Positions 34,203 to 44,894 of a stretch of 64,000 bases of DNA are shown piece by piece. This stretch comes from Neopestalotiopsis rosae. Lineage: Eukaryota; Ascomycota; Sordariomycetes; Amphisphaeriales; Sporocadaceae. The position numbers and the translations under genes were made by a program. A model generated the notes under the pieces. That model ran no database searches, had not been told where the DNA came from, and was given only the letters and a program-made list of their open reading frames with translations. Each line of letters begins with the position of its first letter. The stretch's first letter is position 1. Location: assembly GCA_023078685.1 (NCBI GenBank), contig JALGAS010000004.1, forward strand, positions 5,828,001 through 5,892,000, written 5' to 3'.

Positions 34203-35223
34203 TCAGCCTGCAAGAGGATTCCACCCACTTTCCACCATAGCTACAGCTGTTTTAGTGGCTTCATCAAGTCTTTCTTCAGGCAAGCGCAGCACTGAATTCG
34301 CTGTATTCTTTGAATATTCCCCTTCACCAGCACGAGACCGCATGAAGAGTTTGGCATACGAGCTCTTGCCAATGCCAGTCCTCATACCCCTAGCGAACTC
34401 TTCCGTTCCGTCTTTAATGCGCTTTGCGGTTGACTCGTAGGTGATGTCCCAATCTGCATTAACAGTGTTGAGCACACGATTGAGGCTGTCAAGCATATCA
34501 CGTTGGCTGATGCGGAAGCTCGAAATGTACAACGGTTCATTCTTCCAGTCCAACAGCGAAGGTGATGACCCGCTTTCCGGCAGGCTGAGCAGTGCTGCCA
34601 CAGCTCGGCCACACTGCGGCCAGGTGCTAACGGTGACCATGGTTTGACCATCGTCGAAAAAGGTCACTTTGCGGTCCGGAATCGTGAAGCCGAACCAAGA
34701 CTCTCCGAGAGCCAGACTCCACTCGTACCAAGCACCACAAACCAAGCAGACGTACGAGAGACCAAGACTCTCAATCTCGGCGAGCTGCGTCAAGAACCAA
34801 GCTCCGAGCGGCTCATCCCCGAACTTTGGGTTGCGAATGTCAGTGCCAAAGTAGCTGGGCATGACGTATTTGACACCAGCTTCGGCGGCAGCTTTCACAA
34901 TCTTGCCTTGTGTATCAGGTGGCGCAGTCACAGCGAGAGTTATAATGAGGAATTGCTGGCCGCGGAGTGCCGAAACCAGCGTATCGGCCTTGTCATAGTC
35001 GACTTCAACTCGATTGATTCCTGGAGGCAGTATTCCCTTGCTCGTGGCTCGGGTCAGAGCGGTGATGTTGTGCTTGCCAGTTTGGAGAAGCTCCGATACC
35101 AGGGACTTTCCCACATGGCCTGTAGCCTATGATCTGTTAGAGAACACGAATTTAGCAGGACGTTTTGTCTTCAACACTTACACCGACGATGGCTATATTC
35201 TCGAGAGGCTTGGTAGACATCAT
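34203..35223 (-). CDS. NmrA-like / isoflavone-reductase-like NAD(P)-binding protein
   Basis: Two exons (35223-35182, 35126-34203) give 321 residues. The Rossmann motif is split by the intron: NIAIVG at the end of exon 1 joins ATGHVGKSLVSELL, giving GATGHVG. TRATSK follows at the position that selects NADPH. DYDKADTLVSALRGQQFLI, EAGVKYVMPSYFG and the GAWYEWSLALG loop are typical of fungal NmrA/PCBER-like reductases in the cytosol. The catalytic Lys or Tyr of true isoflavone reductases is not obvious, so the role could be redox sensing or reduction of a small phenolic. It ends 81 bases from the AAA+ gene, tail to tail. Confidence 0.88.
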
Positions 35224-35600
35224 GATTTCGTATTGTGTTAAATAGTGTTGTGTGGCTAGTAATGGAAAAGATCATTTGATGCCATCTTCTAATAAAGATA
35301 TTGTCGACTTACTTATAGTAATATCGGAGTTTGCAATCTACCTAGCTGTCGTTGTCCAATGTGTCGATCCTACGGATTTAACGGTGTTTGCGGAGACCAG
35401 TCTATGCTGTGATCACGTTCGCGTGAGTGCCATGGAAACCCATGCTTGATTGCGGCACAGGACCCATGAATTCATTGACGAATGAAGCAGTCTTCCTAGA
35501 AATTTTGATGGTGCGTCTAGACTTTACAGTAGACCCAGAAAGGAAAAGATGAACCCATACAAGTACCTGACCTCAAAGGCTCTCATTGGCACCTGAGGGT
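35224..35600. other. intergenic spacer
   Basis: These 377 bases hold the upstream region of the NmrA-like gene and the 3' flank of the membrane protein. No gene is seen. Confidence 0.55.
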
Positions 35601-36677
35601 TTATACTTTGGCTTCGTCTTCCAACGTGATATTTTTCTCAATCCCAGCCGACTCGAAGGCAAAAATACATTTGCATACTATCGCATTGGCGAGAAACCTT
35701 ATCGAAATGATGAGAGAGTCTTTCATCGAGATGAATACCAAACCAGATAGTGACACTACTCCCAAGAGCGTGTGAAGAATGGTCGCTACGTAGAGGACCC
35801 ATACTAGCACGTCGCCCACTTTCTTAGAGTCCCTCATTCGCAAAATTATTTGACGGTCGCTCCTATCAGGCCGAAGCGCTTGTCTGAATCGAAGAGGAGA
35901 TCCTTTTGCATCAATATGCACTTTGGAATATAGAGCCATCACTCTGACGATGTGGATGGCAATAGCCAATGATATCCAGATCGCGGGTAGGCCTATGAAA
36001 CCCAACGCAAAGACGGTGATGGCCCATACAGAGAGCTGATATCCTAATATCGTGACATTCGCTACAGTGGCTAGTACCACGGTGTATTCGGCTATCGTTG
36101 TTAAAATTGTGAAGGCCGTGAGTCGCTTCGGGATTGGCGCAACTCCAGTGCCCGTATGAAGCCTCTGACGCAGCCCCTCATTATAGTGTGCGTTTTGGAG
36201 GCCGTTCACAGCTGGTGACCCAATTGCCAGTAGTAGCGCTAACAGTGGCCGTCGGAGAGAAAGAAGGCTCTGATCGATGGAGGAGGGCCCTAATTGAGAC
36301 AATATGACAGGCAGAAGTCCCAGCAGAACAGATGAAGCTGCCATCTCGGCCTTACGGCTCTCCGGAAATGCGTTTAGGAGGCATTCAACCGTGCCATATG
36401 GCCGCCATGTAGCTCTAGCTCGTTCCGCAGCAAGAACTCTAGAACAGTCTGCGTTGATCTCGTGCGATGCGTTCGTCAGGATGCCCCGCAAGAGACCATT
36501 CCAGCTGGGAAAGAAGTTATCCATCTGTCGGGTAGTCCAAACTTGATACTCCCAAATTCGATGGTTTTCCCACCCGATCATGTCGTTGCCTGACAAGACA
36601 GGCGCAACATGTAGAACAAGAAAGAGCCACCAAGAAAGCCTCGAATGCCGACGATTATTGAGGTTGAACTTGGCCAT
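35601..36677 (-). CDS. uncharacterised fungal integral membrane protein
   Basis: A single exon of 358 residues. It starts with a hydrophobic leader (LSWWLFLVLHVAPVLSG), then a lumenal or extracellular segment of about 70 residues with two cysteines. A block SRKAEMAASSVLLGLLPVILSQLGPS follows, seen in a recurrent but unnamed fungal family. Five or so further hydrophobic helices follow, including TILTTIAEYTVVLATVANV, VFALGFIGLPAIWISLAIAI and VGDVLVWVLYVATILHTLL. I know no function for the family. The gene looks intact, and the start follows a T-rich leader with no competing upstream ATG in frame. Confidence 0.7.
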   Translation of the reverse strand: MAKFNLNNRRHSRLSWWLFLVLHVAPVLSGNDMIGWENHRIWEYQVWTTRQMDNFFPSWNGLLRGILTNASHEINADCSRVLAAERARATWRPYGTVECLLNAFPESRKAEMAASSVLLGLLPVILSQLGPSSIDQSLLSLRRPLLALLLAIGSPAVNGLQNAHYNEGLRQRLHTGTGVAPIPKRLTAFTILTTIAEYTVVLATVANVTILGYQLSVWAITVFALGFIGLPAIWISLAIAIHIVRVMALYSKVHIDAKGSPLRFRQALRPDRSDRQIILRMRDSKKVGDVLVWVLYVATILHTLLGVVSLSGLVFISMKDSLIISIRFLANAIVCKCIFAFESAGIEKNITLEDEAKV

Positions 36678-39061
36678 TTTGTTTCAGAAGCTAAAGAACA
36701 ACAGTGCGAGAAGAATTATGACTTAAACACAAACGAAACAACCATGACTGTAGGATGTTGAAGAATTGCAGGTCATTTCCAGTATATATAGTTGTGAAAG
36801 AATTCACGTTGTGGCACCGGCCTCGGCTGTATCACCCGGATTCCGGTGAAGGTCATGGAGGTAAGACAAGACGGTACCAGAAAGCAAATGCAATGCACCC
36901 AAAACAGGCGTCTTCCATCGTTACTTGTCACACCAGCCAAGCCACACAGCCTAACAAGTCAGCCTCGTGGCCCATATCTCGCTTGGCGATTGCCAGCTAT
37001 TGGCTTGCACACGTGATGGAGAAACAAAACAATCCCACGAGAGTTGACAGCCCCCAACTCTGCAAGGCTTTGGTTTATGTGTAACTAATATGATCCTTGT
37101 TTGGTCCGATACTTGCCTCTCATTGGGGCAATTGAGATGACTTTTGAGTCAATGCTTTGTGTTCTCAGCTTTGTTTATTTATGGCAACAGAATCAGCATG
37201 CCCGGTACGGTCAATAATTCTAAGGACCATATTCTGCTCGCTTTGACCCGAACCTAGTTATGATTCCACTGTCAAGCCAATTGCGAAGCCTTTATTCTAC
37301 TAGATATAGGGCTGTACTAAGAGATCTAGTGGTATCGCTCCTCTCCTGCTTTAGAGCATCCTTTTCTGGGGAGGAAAGTGCTTATACAGTAGCCCACTGC
37401 TTCATCGGACAACAGCCGTTTGGCGTTGCCATCAAGAGAGCTGACATCATAATGTAAATATGATATTCACTAACATATGCGCTTCACGACTCTGCCGTGA
37501 CGAAGTAACATCCAGCTATATAACACTATGATGATCTCAGTCATTCAATAGTGGTATCATATTCAAGTATGTACAAGATGCATATAGTAATGGATAGCAA
37601 TAATGGAAGTGACAATCACATACGACCATAGCTCTTAGAAAACTCGGCATCCCGTCCGCTCTGCCCTAGATAAACTGAGAAGCGCCGGATTAGTACTCAG
37701 ATCGGTGACGGCTGGGGAATCCCCGGTGTTGTATGTTTTGATTTTCTTCCTTTTTGCTGTTTGGGCAAATGCTAATTTACAGCTGCTCCACCGCGCACAG
37801 AGATGGGAGGGGGACGCCGCTGGAGGCTGGGGCGAAAACGACATGTATGAATCATGAAGAACCAAAAATAATCAAGTCACCCACGAATGGTTCAGCTCAA
37901 ATTTTATTCCACAAGGTTTTTTGAATATTCAACGTGAGACAAAATTTACCTGAATGTATTTCGACTGTCTACCGTATACGTGTGATATGGTGCAGCTATT
38001 TTTGTGTAAACTCCATGTTGAAAGTCGAATTGCTATCTGGTCGCTTATAGTACGTAAGATGAACTATGTTGTTTGATCGGTCATTTTATATTTAATCGAT
38101 AGCAAAAGTGGAATTACGTGATTTCTCAGTAGAATATGACGTGGAGTGTACGGTATGAGCTTGAAGAATTGTTGCCATTGAACGAACGTGGTACACTAAT
38201 GATGTTGGATTGTTCTCCACTTGTCTGTGACCAGGTAACAAGCTCAAGTGTTATTATAGTCATTTATAAGAGAAAATAAAAAAACAGAGGTTTCTGGCGT
38301 CTTTTGGGTGTCCGATCAAATTTAGTGGACGCCTTAGTGAATGTTGTAGGTGGGTCCTCAATTCCAGGGGGCTTACAGGGGTCCAACGATGAGACTTTTT
38401 CCACAAGCAAGTTTCCAGCCGAACCATTCTGTTGTTGCGAACCCTTGAAGTACATAGGTAGGTATGCTGTCGCTTTGGTAAACCTTCGCCTGTGACTGTA
38501 GCGGTACGCGTAAAAGTGAAAAGTGGCCGCGGCGATGCAGGCAGACTATGGCAGACGGGATGGGCCAACTCGAGTGGTCACTCCCCTGTTGATAGTGTGT
38601 ACAGTGACTTAGGCATTCAGACTAGGTACCTTATGTACTATACTGGGCATAAGGGCTACTTATACCCAAAACCGTGTGATCCTTGTGCTAGGTACATTGC
38701 TTGCATACAAACAACCAACATAGACCCTTGTCGCGGCTTCTGCTCTAATTGGGACTGTACCTGGATTCTGGTTGCTTATCTTGCCAGTACTGATATTTCA
38801 AAGACTTATGAGCACTTTTTTCTTCTTTTCTTCTCTCTTCTTGTTGGGTGGTGTTCCGCGGCCTTACCCCCTCGCACTATCTTCATGTATACCTGCTTGG
38901 ATATTCGCTAACATCCCCTCGTCTCCTCTGCTCTTTACGTCTTCGCTGCCTCATTCTTCATCTGTTTCAAAGTTTCCCTCTCGTCCTAGGCAACCCCTCC
39001 CACCTTCTTCTCCACTACAACAATTTTCGCATTACAATTAGCGAACTGCTGGTAATCGGCC
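36678..39061. other. intergenic, AT-rich, with CT-rich promoter tract
   Basis: A 2.4 kb gene-poor stretch. The 37.1-38.3 kb part is clearly AT-rich and contains only chance frames, and may be decayed repeat DNA. From about 38815 to 39010 the plus strand becomes very pyrimidine-rich, the CT tract often found before fungal transcription starts, leading into the gene at 39062. Confidence 0.55.
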
Positions 39062-39833
39062 ATGGCTCCGGGAAAGCTTCTCGTTCTAGGAGCATCGAGC
39101 CCAACTGGCCAGCTTATTGTGAAGCGGGCGCTAGAAGAAGATTGGCAAGTCACAACGTACGGCAGACGGACCCTGCCAGACCATGCCGCCAATACAGATA
39201 TCAAGGTGCGAGCGAAACACAAACTCGAAATGTCAACGTCAACTATCATGCTCTCTGCATCGCCACCGCAAAATGAAATGAAGCTAACCAAGGCCCAATG
39301 TCGCCACAAAGAATATAGAAGGAGCCTTCGACAATGAGGAAACCCTTAGAACGGCTATTACCGGACAAGATGCGATCATATCCGTTATCGGCCCTTCCTC
39401 GCCCGGCGCCCCGGTGGACGTGTTTGTATCTGGGTACAAGCTCATTCTCTCTATCATGCGCGACGTCGGCGTGAAGCGCATTATTACCCTAAGCACATTC
39501 AGTGTTGACGACCCCAAGGACAAATTTAACCTGCTCCGTTGGGTCCTCGTGACCGGCCTCTGGGCAATGGCGCACAAGGTCTGGAAGGCCGTTGTTGACA
39601 TTGCCAAAGTTTTTGATGAGCATGGCCAGGACGTGGATTGGACGCTATTCCGCGTAGGATTCTTAGCCAACGGTCCACCACTGAAGGTTGTGGATGGCTA
39701 CATCGGCGACGGGACCTTGGGCATTTACCTGCGACGTGCTGATATTGCCGAGTGGACTTTATTGCAGGCGGCCGCATTGCCAGCCACTTTTGTAAGAGAA
39801 AAGCCCGCTATTTGTTCATTGAAGAAGGATTGA
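39062..39833 (+). CDS. NAD(P)-binding SDR/NmrA-type protein
   Basis: Two exons (39062-39205, 39312-39833) give 221 residues. The Rossmann motif LLVLGASSPTGQLIVKRAL opens the protein. TYGRRTL follows, then EGAFDNEETLRTAITGQDAIISVIGPSSPG and DVGVKRIITLSTFS, the standard order in NAD(P)-binding atypical SDRs. A central hydrophobic WVLVTGLWAMAHKVWK replaces the more usual helix. The C-terminus is uncertain: reading through ends at 39833, but a GTAAGA donor at about 39793 could splice to an acceptor near 39939 and give a different short tail ending WMAQVKP. Substrate unknown; cytosolic. Confidence 0.8.
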
Positions 39834-39984
39834 GCAACAAATGCATCGTTACGAAGGCAGTTGGAAACTTTGTAATGGCAGTTGATATAGCGAGGCTATA
39901 CTCAGAGTCTAGCTTCCGTATATTGATGATATTAAGTGGATGGCGCAAGTGAAACCTTGAATACTTTCTAGAGCTATATGTTAA

Positions 39985-42424
39985 CTATAATGTGTCCCAT
40001 TGTTGCCCGGAGTACAACTTGATGCGCCGGGATAAATTCATAAGTATTGGCCGTGGGTCCACAGAGCACATTGGATTCCCTGTTTCATCAATATCATCAC
40101 CAATCAAGCAAGGGGCTGGAGACTGCTGCGGAATATCCGGCCGCAAACAATTATAAACACAACCCAAATAGCGACATATCAATCCCCCCATCTCGCCGGA
40201 TTGAGGATTATACACACACTCTCCTACCACCTCTACGAGGAGTCCAGGGGCAAGTATAACGCGTTTCTCCTGGGCTTTCAGCCAGAGGCAATGTGCAGAA
40301 TTGTATTTTAAAGCTCGTTGAACTCGAGTAGCGGCTTGTGGGTGTGAACCAAAAGCGTACAGAGAGTTGGCGTCCGACGGTCCGGCATAAAAGCAGTAGA
40401 AGAATCCTTCCAAGAATCCTTGAGCCGTGATGTTCACGGATTCCTGGTCAATTTCCGATAACTGGAAGGACCGCCCACTACTGTCAAGGCCAAACACGGA
40501 TGATGGGCACCAGGACCAAGGTCCATGTTGCGACATGGGAGATTCTCCATGGAAAGCGGCCGTGATTGGTATGCTTCCTAATCTCATCAATAGCCTCCGT
40601 GTTAGCTCGGGAACTGTATGCGACGGGTCAAAATCGCTCCCTCCATCGTGTCTTGACAATAACATCGCAATTTTCAAGCGATCCTTTTCCCAAGCTGTAG
40701 ACCTTGACCTCATGAGCGACATCAGACTCCGAAAGGTGGTATTGTGAGACTCAAAGTCCAGTATTTTCCCATATATCTTCTTCAACAAAACGCTGGCGTT
40801 GAGGTGTGCGAGAGTCGGAAGTGTCAGTCCTCTGTTGGCTTTATCCTGACTAGAGATATACTCATGAGCTAGTATGCTGTGAAGGTCCACTAGAAGTGGT
40901 TCGTTGTCTGCGGGATCCTGCGTGTTCTTGAATACAATTTTGACACATTTGCCCGCTGCAGCGAATTCCGCCGCAGTCCACCCTCTGGAGAACCAACTTG
41001 ACAGAACAAGCGCAATTGCTCGTTTCTGACTTTCAGTTGTCCAGGTCGTATTGGCCAGTTCTTCATCATGAATCAAGAAAACCGCTGCATTGGAGAAGTT
41101 CTTTAGCATCACCCTTAGCGCGGCCCCTCTGGCTTTCTGTTCCGTTGGAATGCAAATCGTGTCCCACCAAAGCCCATCACAATTTTCTCTCTGGGCGATT
41201 TTCACCCAGAAATGCATAAGACATGTGTTAACGTGTCCTTGCTGTCGGCCAACACCCACCCCAGTGCCATCAGACCACACGTGGCTGATCGCCATGTACC
41301 GCTCTCTTGGATTCTTGGAGCCTGAGAACACTTCCTTTTCCACCAGATGGGCGGGGATCTTGATAAAGTTCTCTATGGTGTTACGGTTCTCGTTGGCAGA
41401 AGCTGGGTTCCAGGACGATATATCCCAAGCCGTGCAGGTCCAAGTCCCTGATGAGTCGAACAATTCAGCCAGTTTCTCGACGGGAACTTCAATGGTACCA
41501 CATGTTCTATTGATGGCATTTCGCCGATTCGGACGCTTCCGACATTTGTGTAGCTGCTCGATTCTGGTAGTATCATCAAAAGCATGCGAGCATAGTTGCT
41601 CAGTACAGTCCGTATGGTATCTGACCGGATCTGAAAATGGGTGTTGTTGATTCTCCAAGATATACGAGAAGATACCAAGTGGTACCTCATACTTTTCATC
41701 TTGGGATACCACAAGGTTCCACAGCGAGGCCGGGCAGATGCCCCGAATCTGTTGTCGAATATCCTGGCATGTTTGCAATACGAGCTGAGCGCGCTCCTCT
41801 TTAAAAAATTGGTCAAAACTGACACTGGACCGTTGATTGTGTCTCTCCATATATGGCTTGCAGAACCACAGCGTTAACCATTCAAATATTGGTATGACGT
41901 CAAGGGCAAATAGTTTGTCATCCTGGCTCAGATTATCCATCGATGTGTTCGAAAACGTACGGATCTCTTGCAGAAGCTCATTGACAGGATCGGCCAGCCA
42001 TGAGTCTTTGTAGTGGCGATGATCTGAGTTCGAATCCATTCGAATCAATCAATGAGTCACAAAGAAAAGTGCAAGAGGATCATAACGTACCATCCTCCCG
42101 AGAGAGCGCATAACACCAGCATGGAACCCATAAAAGAAGCCAGTCACGAACTGTTCCCCATTTACAAGATGGAACAGCGGTCCTGCATTCTTTTCGAAAG
42201 GGCTCGCAGCCAGGAAACTCACAGTCGCTAATCCTGTACCGCTTTACGAATCGTTCCAAAGCAATTTTGAACTCATCTTGAACAGACAGCGGACTGGCGG
42301 GGGCTTGCAGTGCGTCGAGCGATTCGAAAGATATGGTCCAGCTGTCCAAGTTTGGACACGAGTTCTGCGTGGTAGTATTGGATGAAATGCCACTGGCGTC
42401 AGCGATATCTCGAGAACTTCGCAT
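39985..42424 (-). CDS. HET-domain protein (long form)
   Basis: Two exons (42424-42091, 42023-39985) give 790 residues. Unlike most HET proteins, the HET core is in the middle: RYMAISHVWSDGTGVG, then GLWWDTICIPTEQKARG, VFLIHDEEL and SSWFSRGWTAAEFAAAGK. About 360 residues precede it, with a Cys/His-containing segment (HTDCTEQLCSHAF..CRKRPNRRNAI) and no named domain. The C-terminal half resembles the tail common to fungal HET regulators. HET domains act as downstream executors of heterokaryon incompatibility cell death. The ATG at 42424 is the first in frame. The gene is intact and stands head to head with a second HET gene. Confidence 0.88.
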
Positions 42425-43051
42425 GTTCACTAGTTACACATACGTTGTGCTTGCCCGTACGCCAAGATGGATGTGCGTAATAATCATCAACGGAGGCACA
42501 AGCATTGTCATTACTCAGAGGTAAAATCACATGGGAAACGGTCGTGATTATTTTATAGGCTATTTGTACTCTGTACAGGCGCTACAGTGACAATGGTACC
42601 CCGCACTTAGGCACCTTTCCAGGGCAACCCTGCTAAAGCTGTAAAAGAGAACTTGTTGAGGCTGAGAGTCTGAAGCCCACGACACCTAGCTCCTGAGCTG
42701 AAAAGTGGACAAGGTGAAAGGCATTTTAGGTTTACCCGACCCGAAATACAACGAATCAATTGGAGAACTCCTACCAATAGACTCCAAACAAGTCCCGCTG
42801 GACCCTCAAGTTGACGTGTACAAATCGTCAGACGAGCTGATGGTCAGCTTATAAATTGTAAGACAACAAAGAAAAGAATGTTTCTTGTCAGCATCAGCCA
42901 AGCCCTCGTCGCATGGAGTTCTCAAGCCTTATCCATCCGCGTGGGCTGAGGCCCAGCAAGGTTAAAAGGCTAACAGCCCCCGCACCTTTTTCATACACTA
43001 ACCTTAGCAAGCTTGTTCTTCTCAAAGTATCAGCATACCCAACTGTGCACC
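42425..43051. promoter_or_regulatory. shared promoter of two HET genes
   Basis: This 627-base spacer lies between divergent start codons. It contains no gene. Joint control of the two HET genes is possible. Confidence 0.5.
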
Positions 43052-44716
43052 ATGTCTATAAGGCTTATAAACACAAAGTCCCTTACTTTAGAGACTTTTT
43101 TCGGCGACCAAGCTCCTGAGTACTCCATTCTGTCCCACACCTGGTCGAGCGATGGAGAAATGTCACATTATGAGACGCGTGCTGTAAAGGCAGACAGAAA
43201 TCTCCAAGCAACGCAAAAACCAGGCTACAGAAAGATCATGGACACATGTAGGCAATCCTCTATCGATGGGATCGAGTACTGTTGGATCGATACGTGTTGC
43301 ATCGATAAAACAAGTAGCTCCGAATTGAGCGAAGCCATTAATTCGATGTTCAAATGGTATCAGCAAGCAAAAGTCTGTTATGTCCTCCTCCCAGATATAA
43401 CAGCCTCCAGCGACATCGCTACACGACTGCCGAATTGTAGGTGGTTTAGTAGAGGATGGTGCTTGCAGGAACTACTCGCCCCTTCCTCCGTGAAGTTTTA
43501 CGACAAAGACTGGAACTGCATTGGCTCCAAAGCCTCTTTGAAATCTCTCATTTCGAATATTACAAACATCCCCTGCAGCGTCCTAGACAAAAGTGATCGT
43601 ATCGATACTGCTTCAATCGCTACAAGAATGTCATGGGCAGCTGGGCGGCACACTACACGCCAAGAGGACATGGCGTACTGCCTGCTTGGATTGTTCGACG
43701 TGAACATGCCCATGTTGTATGGAGAGGGTGCTAAGGCATTCCTCCGACTTCAAGAGGAAATAATCCGCCGAACAAACGATCGTTCTATTTTTGCGTTCAG
43801 CTGTACGCCGTCTAGTCAAGCTGCAGGCATGGGCACATCACCACAGCCGTATTCCGATCTCTTTGCAGCCTCTCCTCGCGATTTCATGAATTGGACGAGC
43901 TCAGGAGCCATGGGATCTGGTCTCTATGCATCTGAGGCCTTTGCGTTGACGAATCAAGGTCTTTACTTTCGTAGGGTACAACTGTTGGTTGATATGAAGC
44001 GCGGCCTCTACGTCCTCAGGTTGGACGACGATGGCAGTTCCCCCAACAACCAACTACAGCTCCGCAAAGTTGGTCCCGCATTGTACTCCAAATACATGAT
44101 CTCTAGTGAGGATGCTCAAAGAGACTGCGGTATACGCAGTGAAGCAAGTTATTTCGTGATAGAGGAAGAAGTCTATATTCTTTCGGCAATTGCACCTTCT
44201 TTGCAGCTCCGGCTTCATCACGCAGACTCATACGCCATACATCTGCAATCGCGAACACACCAGATTTCCAAAGCAATCCAAGCGATTCAGCGTGCTCCCT
44301 CAAGCAACAGGTGGGATGCATCAAGAATGTTATTTCTGCGCTCTGGGGTAAGATCAGTCATAGGGTTTTGGAAGGTATTCCCATCTCTGGCCCGACCAAC
44401 CACTGGAGGCGGTCATGCAGATGTGTCACTGTCAAAAGAGCATTTCTATCTCGTTTCTGGAGTTGATGCGAATGCCGATCAGGAGCCGCGCGCATGGGTG
44501 AGGCTTTACACATCACAAGAATGGAGGCGTCTCGAATCAATGTTCGGCATCATCACAAATTTGGACGATGTCGCAGACCACAAAGGTCAGTCCTCATTGG
44601 TAGCTCGGCTAAAAATCCCTTCCTCAATTGTCGTCGCCTCAGTTGAATTGCGACACGAGCAGCCAATATTTGATCTGAGCCTTGACTTCAATGTCGATGC
44701 TACAAGTCAATCTTAA
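43052..44716 (+). CDS. HET-domain protein with DUF8212-type region
   Basis: A single exon of 554 residues from ATG 43052. The N-terminal HET domain is canonical: RLINTKSLTLETFFG, YSILSHTWSSDGEMS, YCWIDTCCIDKTSSSELSEA and CRWFSRGWCLQELLAP. It is followed by the DUF8212-like segment SWAAGRHTTRQEDMAYCLLG with LFDVNMPMLYGEGAKAFLRL, the order seen in HET-E-1-type proteins. No NACHT or WD40 repeats follow; the last 270 residues are a beta-rich region without a recognised fold. The protein is probably cytosolic and able to trigger cell death when its partner detects nonself. It is intact and lies 627 bases from a divergent HET gene. Confidence 0.92.
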   Translation: MSIRLINTKSLTLETFFGDQAPEYSILSHTWSSDGEMSHYETRAVKADRNLQATQKPGYRKIMDTCRQSSIDGIEYCWIDTCCIDKTSSSELSEAINSMFKWYQQAKVCYVLLPDITASSDIATRLPNCRWFSRGWCLQELLAPSSVKFYDKDWNCIGSKASLKSLISNITNIPCSVLDKSDRIDTASIATRMSWAAGRHTTRQEDMAYCLLGLFDVNMPMLYGEGAKAFLRLQEEIIRRTNDRSIFAFSCTPSSQAAGMGTSPQPYSDLFAASPRDFMNWTSSGAMGSGLYASEAFALTNQGLYFRRVQLLVDMKRGLYVLRLDDDGSSPNNQLQLRKVGPALYSKYMISSEDAQRDCGIRSEASYFVIEEEVYILSAIAPSLQLRLHHADSYAIHLQSRTHQISKAIQAIQRAPSSNRWDASRMLFLRSGVRSVIGFWKVFPSLARPTTGGGHADVSLSKEHFYLVSGVDANADQEPRAWVRLYTSQEWRRLESMFGIITNLDDVADHKGQSSLVARLKIPSSIVVASVELRHEQPIFDLSLDFNVDATSQS

Positions 44717-44894
44717 CAGACCCTGGTAGATGACAGACATAATTGTAGACTAGTCCTAGCGATGGTTTTTGTATTCTTTTATTCATTCTCGTATTACACA
44801 TGCATCTATCGCCATCTGAGTTGTATGGTACTACCCGTCTTCCCCTTCTATCCTGAGCCCTGAGTGGAGCGGCTTGGAATTAGCGGCAGCGGGC

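Noticed and set aside
38492..38911. 139-codon plus ORF before the SDR gene
   Set aside because: Lies in the promoter with the CT-rich tract; the apparent hydrophobic stretch is a translation of pyrimidine-rich DNA.
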